DNA of 50,768 nucleotides. Source: an uncultured Prevotella sp. GTDB lineage: Bacteria > Bacteroidota > Bacteroidia > Bacteroidales > Bacteroidaceae. A program made the translations under genes and the position numbers. The stretch is taken from contig URJQ01000003.1 in NCBI GenBank assembly GCA_900548195.1, forward strand, positions 1 to 50,768. Direction: 5' to 3'. The notes under the pieces were generated by a model that was not told the origin of the DNA, searched no databases, and saw nothing but the letters and a program-made list of their open reading frames with translations. Every line of letters begins with the position of its first letter. Position 1 is the stretch's first letter. Positions 1-7,710 of the stretch are shown in pieces.

Positions 1-148
1 TGTTGCTCAGGTACTTATAAAAAACGTTAAAGTATAATGCTGCGGAAATAAGGATCAATAAATAAAAATAAACAAATATATTTTCCTTTCTATATTTTTC
101 TTTGTTTTTTATATTGATATTTTATTCCACCAACAACCATTAAAAAGT

Positions 149-190
149 AAAAGCATAGCTATTGGGAGGCAATAGCTATGCTTTTATTTT
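149..190. terminator. Perfect 15-bp hairpin of the AAAGCATAG repeat family
   Basis: A perfect inverted repeat has arms 149-163 and 171-185 around the loop GGGAGGC and is T-rich beyond the arms on both strands. It lies downstream of the minus-strand gene that ends at 301 and probably ends its transcript. The same core (AAAGCATAGNTATT) recurs near 7.45 kb and 26.97 kb, also beyond gene 3' ends. A second short hairpin (tagacagag/ctctgtcta) lies at 207-233. The rest of 1-300 is AT-rich and I see no gene in it. Confidence 0.55.
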
Positions 191-300
191 GCAATATCAT
201 AAATATTAGACAGAGAACATTTTCCTCTGTCTAAATCAAGAATGTCTGTTGTAAGCAGGAAATCAAAACGATTCTGACTCCGCTACTTATTCCTGATGGA

Positions 301-978
301 TTAAGAATAGAGTCTGTCACACTCGCGATCGTTGGCAGGACGCGGACGCATTCTTGCCACTTGGATATGACTGATATCCACAGGCTCGAAGGTTTCAGCA
401 TCGAATGCTTCGGAGTAACGATAGACGTAGCGTGTGAACGGACCTATACGACGAAGGATTACCGGCTTTTGGTTTGGCTTATCGAGAAACTCCACATGCA
501 CGAAGAGTTGCTCCTTGCCTTCCGCATCGCCTGGCATTACTTGCGTGAGCGTAAGGTCATTCTTCCAGTGCCACGTCTCTTTTCTGAAGAGACTGGTGAT
601 GCCAACGCTCCAATCCAATGCACCGAGGGTGTAGTTTAATCCCTGATAGAAGAGTCCTCCATCAGCAATACTTCCCATCACCACTTTGCGCAGGCTTGTC
701 TTCATCAAGGCATGGAGGAAATAATCCTGTATCTGCGGTACGGTATATGATTTTCCATTCTCCGCATTGATGTAGCAATCTTCGAGGAATGGGAAGTCCG
801 CAGGCAGTGATACGAGATACTTTCTGTAGAGCCATGCTGCATGGAGCACGCCTTTCTTGGTATATACGCCTCCGTTTCCTCCGCCAAGTATGCGGTAGGT
901 CTTAGTGGCGGCTATCTCAAAGAATCTCAGGATTAGGGATTCTTTCATGCTCAGGTCTTTGTATGTCATTTTCTCCAT
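301..978 (-). CDS. Hypothetical protein (225 aa)
   Basis: I do not recognise this protein. It is soluble-looking, with no signal peptide or membrane segment. It has a glycine-rich stretch (ILGGGNGGVYTKKG, about residues 31-44), a tryptophan-rich middle (DWSVG, TWHWKND) and a basic, arginine-rich end (ARMRPRPANDRECDR). The ATG at 978 was chosen; an in-frame ATG at 969 is an alternative. A Bacteroidota-type -7 element lies on the minus strand at 1138-1145, giving a leader of about 150 nt that runs through GGTTGTCGG-type repeats. The reading frame is long and no better overlapping frame exists, so it is probably a real gene. Its function is unknown. Confidence 0.6.
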   Translation of the reverse strand: MEKMTYKDLSMKESLILRFFEIAATKTYRILGGGNGGVYTKKGVLHAAWLYRKYLVSLPADFPFLEDCYINAENGKSYTVPQIQDYFLHALMKTSLRKVVMGSIADGGLFYQGLNYTLGALDWSVGITSLFRKETWHWKNDLTLTQVMPGDAEGKEQLFVHVEFLDKPNQKPVILRRIGPFTRYVYRYSEAFDAETFEPVDISHIQVARMRPRPANDRECDRLYS

Positions 979-1010
979 AGTTGGTTGTCGGTTTTTGGTT
1001 GTCGGTTTTT

Positions 1011-1120
1011 GGTTGTCGGTCGTTGGTTATGGATTATCGGTTTTTGGGTATTATAGTGAGATAGACCTGCAATAGGCATTCACATTCTAACCTACAACCG
1101 AAAACCAACGACCGAAAACC
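1011..1120. repeat. GGTTGTCGGT-type low-complexity repeat with 18-bp inverted arms
   Basis: The gap between the two minus-strand genes is filled with iterations of ttggttgtcggttttt. An 18-bp segment at 1011-1028 is matched in inverted orientation at 1103-1120 with one mismatch, so the region can fold into a long hairpin in the 5' leader of the 301-978 gene. Related G/T-rich or C/A-rich tracts occur near 1.72, 17.95 and 27.2 kb. Confidence 0.6.
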
Positions 1121-1137
1121 ATTTTTTCTGCTTTTTG

Positions 1138-1169
1138 CAAAAGTAATTATTTTTTTTTTATTCAGCAAG
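1138..1169 (-). promoter_or_regulatory. Bacteroidota-type promoter for the hypothetical gene
   Basis: On the minus strand TACTTTTG (1138-1145) fits the -7 consensus TAnnTTTG. A CTTG 20 nt upstream (1166-1169) is a one-mismatch -33 element. It faces the gene starting at 978. Confidence 0.45.
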
Positions 1170-1187
1170 AAAAGGGAAAAACTTTTT

Positions 1188-1709
1188 TTAATACAAGTCT
1201 AAATACTCATATTCATTACCCACGATAGAGAGATAACGCTCGAAGTCTTCACGCTTGATTACCACCGTGCCACGACAGTCGTTGGGATGGAAACTGAGTG
1301 TCTCCGCCTCTTTGAGGTGATTATCAAGGAATAGATGTACGTGGTGATCTGTATCATTGATAAGTCCGAAAGGCGACACACTGCCAGGCTCAAGTCCGAG
1401 ATAACGCATCATGCGCTCTGGCGAAGCGAAAGAGAGTTTGCCACAGGATGGCAGTCCCTGCGACGTGAGTGAAGCCTTAAGGCGTGCCTCCAAGTCGTGG
1501 ATGTCAAGGTCATGATCACAATGGAAGCATACGAGGTAATGGCAGTTGCCCTTATGATTGCGCATGAAGATATTCTTGCAATGCACGCTTCCATCATCTT
1601 TCCACCATCTTTTGGCTTCTTCGATGGTCTTTCCCTCTGGGTGATTGTAACATGTGAACGGGATGTCATGTTCACGCAAGTATGTCAATACGGTTTCTTC
1701 TCTTGTCAT
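1188..1709 (-). CDS. ProX/YbaK-family aminoacyl-tRNA deacylase (PrdX-like)
   Basis: This is a 173-aa protein of the trans-editing family that hydrolyses mischarged prolyl-tRNA (Ala-tRNAPro or Cys-tRNAPro) in the cytosol. The YbaK/aa-tRNA_edit fold is recognised from the HPEGKTIEEAKRWW segment near the N-terminus, HCKNIFMRN, HYLVCF, and the signature region running GKLSFASPERMM to SVSPFGLIND. The PrdX-type subgroup is suggested by that last stretch. The frame is open further upstream, but the ATG at 1709 was chosen because upstream codons read through C-rich repeat DNA and the broken transporter gene. The start lies 44 nt after a GCCACYGTG-type hairpin (1754-1771). Exact tRNA or amino-acid specificity cannot be told from sequence. 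Confidence 0.85.
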   Translation of the reverse strand: MTREETVLTYLREHDIPFTCYNHPEGKTIEEAKRWWKDDGSVHCKNIFMRNHKGNCHYLVCFHCDHDLDIHDLEARLKASLTSQGLPSCGKLSFASPERMMRYLGLEPGSVSPFGLINDTDHHVHLFLDNHLKEAETLSFHPNDCRGTVVIKREDFERYLSIVGNEYEYLDLY

Positions 1710-1752
1710 AGTTTTATTGGTTGGGGGTTGGGGGTTTTCGGTTGGGGGGATA

Positions 1753-2094
1753 TCAGCCGGTAACGCGGCTGCCACAGACGATGATAGCATCCATTACGAT
1801 GGCTGAAATGCCTACTGCCATGACGTCCTGGAATGTGAGTTTGAAGCCATAAAGGATAATACCTGTGCGCAAGACGCGCTTTGAGCAGAATTTGATACCT
1901 GGCACCCACGTGTCTGGCAAGTTGTTGCGAAGGCTATTGGCATAAAGCATTCCAAGGATAATACCTACGACCATAGGGCTTAATGACAATGCTTTCACCC
2001 AGTCCATCCCACCGATATAGAAGGCGGCACAGGCAAAGAGGGCTATTAGCATCAGGCCATGAAGCATACTGCTATGTTGTTCTGACAATTTCAT
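1753..2094 (-). pseudogene. 5' fragment of a YeiH/UPF0324-type putative sulfate exporter gene
   Basis: The 113 residues contain only the first membrane segments of a YeiH/YadS-family transporter (LALFACAAFYIGG-like segment, SPMVVGIILGMLYAN, the SKRVLRTGIILYGFKLTF region). The family is normally about 320-340 residues with roughly ten helices, so about two thirds is missing. The frame ends exactly inside a dispersed hairpin repeat: the last codons (CGSRVTG) and the stop are made of the CAGCCG-CGTTAC-CGGCTG element at 1754-1771. The native gene therefore seems to have been cut there by deletion or recombination. It has its own promoter-like sequence upstream and may still drive the downstream deacylase gene. 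It is very unlikely to be functional as a transporter. Confidence 0.8.
1754..1771 (-). repeat. GCCACYGTG-type hairpin, copy 1
   Basis: Read on the minus strand, a CTGTGGCAGCC-type lead-in enters the stem CAGCCG with loop CGTTAC and closing arm CGGCTG. It is followed by a C/A-rich leader and, 44 nt later, by the ATG of the deacylase gene at 1709. It also forms the 3' end of the broken yeiH fragment. It belongs to the family described under copies at 12.3, 12.4, 18.1, 30.7, 40.3, 40.4 and 44.0 kb. Confidence 0.75.
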
Positions 2095-2159
2095 TTCTTG
2101 TAAATATTATTTTAGGCGAATTATATTCAGGAGTCATTGTTGGCTCTCTATTTCTTGTG

Positions 2160-2191
2160 CAAAGATACAAATAATACCTGTACCAAAACAA
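2160..2191 (-). promoter_or_regulatory. Bacteroidota-type promoter for the yeiH fragment and deacylase gene
   Basis: On the minus strand TATCTTTG (2160-2167) matches TAnnTTTG exactly. A T/G-rich segment (TTGTTTTG region, 2184-2191) is a plausible but imperfect -33 element. It faces the ATG at 2094. Confidence 0.55.
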
Positions 2192-2252
2192 TTAAATCTG
2201 CAGGAATATGCGTTTTCTTTTGATATTTCTTCCCGAATTACATTTTTTTATG

Positions 2253-2260
2253 TAATTTTG
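2253..2260 (+). promoter_or_regulatory. -7 element for the nitroreductase gene
   Basis: TAATTTTG followed by C fits the TAnnTTTG consensus, 26 nt before the ATG at 2287. No clear TTTG lies at the usual 19-20 nt upstream distance. Confidence 0.45.
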
Positions 2261-2286
2261 CCCACACATTATATAAAATAAGAAAG

Positions 2287-2796
2287 ATGAACATACTCGA
2301 ATTATCACAGACACGCTTCTCGGCACGCAAATACACCGACAAACCTGTAAGCGATGAAGACCTCGCCTACATAATGGAGTGCGCCAGAATGGCGCCTTCG
2401 GCTGTCAACAGACAACCTTGGAAATTCATCATCGTACGCAGCAAAGAGGCAAGGGAACGCCTTTGGAAGGCTTACGACAGGGAATGGTTTCAGTCTGCAC
2501 CGCTCTATATCGTATGCATGAAAAACAATGCAGAATGCTGGACTCGACGCAAAGACGACAAAAAGCATGGTGACATAGACGTGGCGATTGCCACAGAGCA
2601 TATATGTCTGGCTGCTACGGAGCGCGGACTTGGCACTTGCTGGGTGTGCAATTACGACACTGACGTCATGCGCGAACTTTTCCCTTCTGATGATTTCGAG
2701 GCTGTGGCAATAATCCCTTTGGGACATATAGCCGATGATTGCCCACGCATGGAGAAGAATCGCAAGGATATGGCTGACATCATCGAGACTATCTAA
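2287..2796 (+). CDS. Nitroreductase family protein
   Basis: This 169-aa cytosolic flavoprotein belongs to the small FMN-dependent nitroreductase family, which reduces nitro compounds, quinones or flavins with NAD(P)H. Diagnostic segments are SARKYTDKPV near the N-terminus (FMN phosphate contact), ARMAPSAVNRQPWKFI (FMN-binding loop), AIATEHICLAATERGLGTCWV (dimer and flavin helix) and the C-terminal IPLGH. Its length is typical of the short subgroup. Several members of this subgroup have no known substrate, and none can be assigned here. It may be co-transcribed with the thioredoxin-like gene 64 nt downstream, which would fit a shared redox role, but that is inference. Confidence 0.88.
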   Translation: MNILELSQTRFSARKYTDKPVSDEDLAYIMECARMAPSAVNRQPWKFIIVRSKEARERLWKAYDREWFQSAPLYIVCMKNNAECWTRRKDDKKHGDIDVAIATEHICLAATERGLGTCWVCNYDTDVMRELFPSDDFEAVAIIPLGHIADDCPRMEKNRKDMADIIETI

Positions 2797-2860
2797 TGAG
2801 CGGTGTCTAACACTATTCCAATACTTTTTTTTCAAACATAATTACAACAATCTATTTACA

Positions 2861-3358
2861 ATGAAAAAAACATTTATCATCACTATTCTAATGGTATTGG
2901 CCGTGACAATAGCAAATGCTCAGACGGCATTAAAGAAAGTCTATGATGAAACCATCGACCCAATGGAGCAGATAGACAAAGCCATAGTAAAGGCAAAGGC
3001 GGAAAAGAAATTCGTGATTTGCCAATTGGGTGGCAACTGGTGTCCTTGGTGTCTCAAATTCGCTGACTTTGCTGTGAAGAATGAGGCTGTAAGCAAAGTG
3101 ATTGCTGATAATTTCGTCTATCTCCACGTCAATTATAATCCTCGCAAGGCTGGTGATGAAGCGGCTAAGCAGAAGGCTGCCAAACTGATGAAGCGCCTTG
3201 ATAATCCTGCTCGTTTCGGTTTTCCAGTATTCGTAATATTAGATGCTGAGGGCAAAGTGATTCACACTCAGGACTCCAGTTTCCTGGAAGAAGGAAGTAG
3301 TTACAGTGAGACTAAAGTGCTTCGCTTCCTTAATTGCTGGACTCCTGGCTGCAAGTAA
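2861..3358 (+). CDS. Secreted thioredoxin-like protein with a CPWC motif
   Basis: This 165-aa protein begins with a signal peptide (basic MKKT, hydrophobic IITILMVLAVTIANA, cleavage near residue 20). The mature part has a thioredoxin fold with the redox pair C61-P-W-C64 in GNWCPWCLKF. It probably acts in the periplasm as a disulfide oxidoreductase or reductase. The ATG at 2861 was chosen because it begins the signal peptide; codons upstream in the same frame would bury it. A further C-terminal pair (NCWTPGC) could form a structural disulfide. It is close to the Thioredoxin_7 type of domain. The client proteins are unknown. Confidence 0.82.
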   Translation: MKKTFIITILMVLAVTIANAQTALKKVYDETIDPMEQIDKAIVKAKAEKKFVICQLGGNWCPWCLKFADFAVKNEAVSKVIADNFVYLHVNYNPRKAGDEAAKQKAAKLMKRLDNPARFGFPVFVILDAEGKVIHTQDSSFLEEGSSYSETKVLRFLNCWTPGCK

Positions 3359-3367
3359 TGTTCTAAG

Positions 3368-3417
3368 TAGGTAATCAGAATTATTTCAAATAATGAAAAA
3401 ACGATTTTGATTACCTT
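3368..3417. repeat. TAGGTAATCAGAATTATT dispersed inverted repeat, copy 1
   Basis: The left half is an 18-bp sequence at 3368-3385 and the right half (gattttgattacc, 3403-3415) is an imperfect inverted match. A cleaner copy lies at 29162-29219, and half-copies lie near 8975 and 26822. The remainder of 3359-3624 is AT-rich DNA where I see no gene and no convincing promoter. Confidence 0.55.
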
Positions 3418-3624
3418 ACTTAAAAAACAAGTTTTTATAGTTTCGCCATCCCATACAGCTATCTGTCTGTCAATGGGAAATGCTTTTTTATAGTTTAGTT
3501 GCTTCGCTTTCTGGTTCTTATATCTGCAAACTACTAAACTACAAAACTTCAAAAACAACCAGACAACATAATAACCATACAGAGAAACATCCCTTTAACT
3601 TAATAACTTAAATAACTTTATCGT

Positions 3625-5778
3625 ATGAAAAACAAACTTTTCTCTCACCTTCCGCTATTGTTGACCATGGCTCTGATGATGCCATCTGCCAATGCTTCCG
3701 CACAGGGCACAGTGGAGGATTACAACAGAGCGTATGCTGTCAGTCGTCATTTCCAAGCTGATTCGGTCTATAATTGGGCGCGATATATGGCTTGGTGTGA
3801 CTCCACACACGTGTTCCACTATCAGATTTCCACTCCACAGGGCAAGAAGTACATCTCCTACAATGCCGACAAGGGCAAGAAAAAGACATACGATAACTAT
3901 GAGGCCATGCGCAAAGCTCTCGGCATAAAGCCTTATGTGGCGGAGAAACCGCAGTTCGGCAGAGTGAAGAAGCCTCACTGGATGGAGGTGGATGAAGAGA
4001 ACAAGGCTTACCCCGTGCTCTCTCCCGACGGCAAGACGGAGGCATACATCGAGGGCTACAACGTAGTGGTGCATGAGGCAGGTAAGCCTTACAACAAGGC
4101 AAAGCGCATTCTCACACAGGATGGAACCATCGGAAAATACTACAGCAACCGCATTCAGTGGAGCCCGGACGGCAAGTATATCCTCGTATGCAAGCGCACA
4201 CCGGTGGAGAAGAGATATGTATATTATGTGGAATCATCGCCTGAAGACCAGCTGCAGCCTATCCTCCACAAGCAGGAATACGCCAAGCCAGGCGACATGG
4301 TGCCGCAGCATTACCCCGTAATCATCAATGTGGCTACTGGCGAAAAGGTGGAAGCCGACCCTCACAAGATAGAAAACCAGTATGATCTGGAATGGCTCCA
4401 ATGGACTCCTGACAGCAAGGAAGTCACCATGGAGTACAACCAGCGCGGTCATCATCTCTACCAGATGCTCGCAATGAATGCCGAAACAGGTGCTCTACGC
4501 GTAATTGTGGAGGAGAAAGCGAATACGTTTGTCAACTACAGCAGACTGTGGAGAAAGTTCATCAACAACGGCAAACAGCTCCTATGGACCAGCGAACGCG
4601 ACAACTGGAACCACATATATCTCTATGATGTGGCTACAGGCAAACCGATCAGGCAGATCACCAAGGGCGAATGGTTCATGCGAAAGGTGCTCCGCGTCGA
4701 TGAGGAAAAGGGCGAAATATACTTCTCCGCAAGCGGTGTAAACAAGAATGAGGACCCTTACTTCATCCATTGCTACAAGATCAACATGGATGGCAGCAAC
4801 ATGATTGACCTCACTCCGGAGGAAGGAACCCACAGCGCTCTCTTCTCCTACGACTTCCGCTATCTCGTGGATACATACTCAAAGATTGACACTGCTCCTG
4901 TCACCGTGCTGAGAGATGCACGCAGCGGCAAACTCCTGACAAAGCTGGAGACTGCAGACCTCTCCAAGATCAAGGAGTACGGATGGAGAGCTCCGGAAGT
5001 GTTCGTGGCGAAAGGACGCGACGGAAAGACGGATATGTGGGGCATGATCACACGCCCTACAAACTTCGACCCTAACAAGAAGTACCCTATCATCGAGTAT
5101 ATCTATTCCGGTCCTGGCGATGCATACGTGCCAAAGAACTTCCGTCCGCACAACTGGACCAGCACTTCGCTTGCCGAACTCGGCTTCATCGTGGTGCAGC
5201 TTGACGCTATGGGCACATCTTACAGAGGCAAGAAATTTGAGGAAATATGCTATAAGAACCTCAAGGATGCTGGTCTGCCTGACCGCATTCTCTGGATAAA
5301 GGAGGCGGCTAAGAAGTATCCTTACATGGATATCAATAATGTAGGCATCTATGGTATGTCGGCAGGAGGTCAGGAAAGCACCACCGCAGTGCTGACTCAT
5401 GGCGACTTCTACAAGGCTGCTTACAGCTCATGTGGCTGTCATGACAACAGAATGGACAAGATATGGTGGAACGAGCAGTGGATGAGTTGGCCTATCGACT
5501 CCAGCTATGTCGAGTCAAGCAACGTGGAAATGGCTCACAGATTGGAGCGTCCGCTGATGCTCGTGCTTGGTGAAATAGATGATAATGTGGACCCTTCCAG
5601 CACATATCAGTTGGTCAATGCCCTTATAAAGGCGAACAAGGAGTTTGAGTTTGTCATCATTCCTGGCGCCGACCACACCATGGGCGAGGACTACGGAGAG
5701 CACAAGCGCTATGATTTCTTCGTGAAGAATCTGCTGGGCATTGACCCTCCTAAGTGGAATCTGATCAATAGCAAATGA
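3625..5778 (+). CDS. Secreted S9-family (DPP IV-type) dipeptidyl peptidase
   Basis: This 717-aa serine peptidase cleaves dipeptides from peptide N-termini, probably in the periplasm or at the cell surface, and would feed amino-acid uptake. An N-terminal signal peptide covers about residues 1-27 (hydrophobic LPLLLTMALMM, then ANASAQ). A beta-propeller-like DPP_IV_N region follows, with repeated strands such as WSPDGKYIL and WTPDSKEV. The C-terminal alpha/beta-hydrolase domain carries the nucleophile in GMSAGG (S579), the acid in GEIDDNVD (D652) and the histidine in GADHTMG (H684), so the triad is complete. The usual HG before the acid loop is LG here. Size is typical of bacterial DPP IV homologues. 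A strong hairpin terminator follows at 5912-5956. Confidence 0.9.
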   Translation: MKNKLFSHLPLLLTMALMMPSANASAQGTVEDYNRAYAVSRHFQADSVYNWARYMAWCDSTHVFHYQISTPQGKKYISYNADKGKKKTYDNYEAMRKALGIKPYVAEKPQFGRVKKPHWMEVDEENKAYPVLSPDGKTEAYIEGYNVVVHEAGKPYNKAKRILTQDGTIGKYYSNRIQWSPDGKYILVCKRTPVEKRYVYYVESSPEDQLQPILHKQEYAKPGDMVPQHYPVIINVATGEKVEADPHKIENQYDLEWLQWTPDSKEVTMEYNQRGHHLYQMLAMNAETGALRVIVEEKANTFVNYSRLWRKFINNGKQLLWTSERDNWNHIYLYDVATGKPIRQITKGEWFMRKVLRVDEEKGEIYFSASGVNKNEDPYFIHCYKINMDGSNMIDLTPEEGTHSALFSYDFRYLVDTYSKIDTAPVTVLRDARSGKLLTKLETADLSKIKEYGWRAPEVFVAKGRDGKTDMWGMITRPTNFDPNKKYPIIEYIYSGPGDAYVPKNFRPHNWTSTSLAELGFIVVQLDAMGTSYRGKKFEEICYKNLKDAGLPDRILWIKEAAKKYPYMDINNVGIYGMSAGGQESTTAVLTHGDFYKAAYSSCGCHDNRMDKIWWNEQWMSWPIDSSYVESSNVEMAHRLERPLMLVLGEIDDNVDPSSTYQLVNALIKANKEFEFVIIPGADHTMGEDYGEHKRYDFFVKNLLGIDPPKWNLINSK

Positions 5779-5911
5779 TTTCACTGACCTTGGATGGAGA
5801 CTTGTTCCTTCCTTTTTGACCTATGTATATATCACTATATATGGCAACAGATTGAGGAATAGAGCCCTATTCCATCCATTTTGACAACAAATAACATCTC
5901 TAAACCCGCAT

Positions 5912-5956
5912 AAAAGCCTTATGATAAGGACATTTCCTCTATCATAAGGCTTTTTT
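5912..5956 (+). terminator. Rho-independent terminator after the S9 peptidase gene
   Basis: Arms 5912-5926 and 5940-5954 pair perfectly (aaaagccttatgata), with the loop between, and the run ends in TTTTTT. It lies 134 nt beyond the stop codon and separates the peptidase from the porin unit. Confidence 0.8.
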
Positions 5957-6094
5957 CTTTCCACCAATCTGCCCCCACATCCCATAAATCCGCCTCCACA
6001 GCATCCCATCAATTCTTCTCCCCCATCCCTTCAATTCTCCCCTAATCCCATCCACTTCGGCAGCCGTCCTTGGCTGTCACGCATCCCCCAGTCA

Positions 6095-6152
6095 TTGTAA
6101 CAATCTTGTAATATCAAGGCAATAACCCTGTAATACCATTGAGATACCTTTG
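6095..6152 (+). promoter_or_regulatory. Pho-box-like 11-bp direct repeats and -7 element of the porin gene
   Basis: TTGTAA occurs at 6095-6100 and 6106-6111, exactly 11 bp apart. A degenerate AGGCAA falls at 6117-6122 and CTGTAA at 6128-6133, so all four sit on an 11-bp phase. Eleven base pairs after the last repeat comes the -7 element TACCTTTG (6145-6152). No TTTG is found at the -33 position, as expected of an activator-dependent promoter. PhoB/PhoP-type regulators bind 11-bp direct repeats placed this way, and the gene downstream encodes a phosphate-porin homologue. Confidence 0.5.
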
Positions 6153-6239
6153 CCGCCGAAAAATCAATGAATTGGCTGTCAAACTCATGGACTGATAGCA
6201 GTAATAAGACACTTTTTCTCAAAAAGAAATATCAATAGA

Positions 6240-7355
6240 ATGAAAATGAAGAAAAACATTTGCGCCTGCACTTGCATCATGGCGCTTGCAATGACATTCT
6301 CTTGCAGTATGGAAACAAAGGCGCAAACCGTGGAAGAACGTCTTGCCGCACTGGAAAAGAAACTGGACAAAGAGACTCAAAAGTCGGAATACCTACCGAA
6401 ACTGCACGGTATTCTCCGTGGTAAATACGAATATGAGCCTGACCTTGAGGCTTCCAGATTTGAGGTGAGAAATGCTCGTATCTCCGTCAATGGCAAACTG
6501 GCAAAGCGCTCTGAATACAAGATGGAGGTGGATCTATGCGATGAATCGTCCATCAAGATGAAGGACGCATGGGTAAGACTCAATCCTTACAATTCGCTCC
6601 GACTCACCATAGGTCAGCAGCGAATGCCTTTCTCCATAGATGCTCACCGCAATCCATCGGCGCAGTATTTCGCCAATCGCAGTTTCATTGCAAAGCAAGT
6701 AGGCGATATGCGCGACGTAGGTTTTCAGGCTGGATATGATTTTGTCAATGCCGACAAGCGCAAAGTGGTATCCATCGACGCTGGTCTCTTCAATGGTTCT
6801 AACCTCGACAATCAGAAGACGGCATGGTTTACTTCCCCCGGTTACTCTGCCAGAATGCAGTTCTTTCCTACCAAAAGCATAGCTATCATCCCAAGCATTC
6901 AGCATCAGCAGATTGCAGAGCGTAAGGCTTCATACACTTCTCTCGACTTCGGTTCATACTATGAAACTAATAATTGGCACGTGGAAGCAGAGTTCTTACA
7001 CAAGTTTTACGCAGATAATGCCTTCGACGACTGTAACGCAGTCAATGCAATGGTCAGCTATAAGCAATCTATTAAGAAAGAGAAATCATTTATTCAGAGC
7101 ATCTCCTATCTCGGACGCTACGACTATATGCAGGATCATTCTTCTGGTAAAAGCGGATTTAATGATGGCACCACCCAACTGAAACTGACGGACGCTGAGC
7201 GCCACCGCATGACTCTTGGCATGACTTTCTCTGTACGCAACGCTTATTTCCCTACCGATATACGCCTCAACTACGAGAAATATTGGTATCCTAACGGTGG
7301 TGCTAAAGAGAGCGAACAGGACAAACTGGTCTGTGAAGTTATGATAAGATTCTAA
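6240..7355 (+). CDS. Outer-membrane porin, phosphate-selective O/P type
   Basis: This 371-aa protein has a signal peptide (KKNICACTCIMALAMTF, cleavage near KAQ), a short coiled-coil segment (VEERLAALEKKLDKE) and then a beta-barrel of the OprO/OprP family. Supporting features are the family-like segments FEVRNARISVNGKL, KDAWVRLNPY and GQQRMPFS, and a C-terminal phenylalanine (EVMIRF), as in outer-membrane barrels. It probably forms a trimeric anion or phosphate channel. A Pho-box-like array immediately upstream supports phosphate control. The start at 6240 and an ATG at 6246 are both possible. True substrate specificity cannot be read from sequence; several Bacteroidota homologues may carry polyphosphate or other anions. 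Confidence 0.8.
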   Translation: MKMKKNICACTCIMALAMTFSCSMETKAQTVEERLAALEKKLDKETQKSEYLPKLHGILRGKYEYEPDLEASRFEVRNARISVNGKLAKRSEYKMEVDLCDESSIKMKDAWVRLNPYNSLRLTIGQQRMPFSIDAHRNPSAQYFANRSFIAKQVGDMRDVGFQAGYDFVNADKRKVVSIDAGLFNGSNLDNQKTAWFTSPGYSARMQFFPTKSIAIIPSIQHQQIAERKASYTSLDFGSYYETNNWHVEAEFLHKFYADNAFDDCNAVNAMVSYKQSIKKEKSFIQSISYLGRYDYMQDHSSGKSGFNDGTTQLKLTDAERHRMTLGMTFSVRNAYFPTDIRLNYEKYWYPNGGAKESEQDKLVCEVMIRF

Positions 7356-7378
7356 CTTCTTCCTGCATTTTCCACTAT

Positions 7379-7600
7379 AGGAAAAACAGAACAAAAAGGC
7401 GAAGGCGAAGCTATCATTTCGCTATAGCATAGTTATTACAACGTAAAAGCATAGATATTGGAGGGTAAAAGCTTAGTTATTACCTTCCAATATCTATGCT
7501 TTTACCCTCCAATATCTATACTTTTACAACGCCTTTATTATCAGCGCATTACAAAGCACATTTTCTCTCATGCTCCAAAGACAGAAAAATAGACCAATTT
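7379..7600. repeat. Degenerate ~220-bp repeat element with nested GTAAAAGCATAGATATT palindromes, copy A
   Basis: The segment begins with aggaaaaacagaacaaaa, has a block containing atcatttcgc, then nested palindromes. The 23-bp arm at 7443-7465 is matched in inverted orientation at both 7483-7505 and 7505-7527. It ends with a-tagac-caattt-like sequence. The order and spacing match copy B at 26902-27143. It lies between the convergent 3' ends of the porin and dapL genes and may act as a bidirectional terminator. Confidence 0.6.
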
Positions 7601-7645
7601 CAGCGCGATTTTTCACTCTTCACTTTTCACTCTTCACTTTTCACT
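7601..7645 (+). repeat. CAGCGCGATTTTTCAC + TTCACT(Y) heptamer array
   Basis: A fixed head, cagcgcgatttttcac, is followed by tandem 7-mers (TCTTCAC/TTTTCAC). Other copies lie at 12318-12364, 21655-21703 (inverted), 21823-21881 and 47143-47192, with different numbers of heptamers. Next to it (7668-7700) is an attcttcatt-type array. No gene is seen in 7356-7710. Confidence 0.65.
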
Positions 7646-7710
7646 AAAGAAGAAAAACGTAACTCACATTCTTCATTCTACATTCTTCATTCTTCATTTA
7701 AGAACCGCGC

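Noticed and set aside
2305..2835. 176-codon minus-strand frame over the nitroreductase gene
   Set aside because: It is a shadow of a clear family gene, with no promoter and no recognisable motifs.
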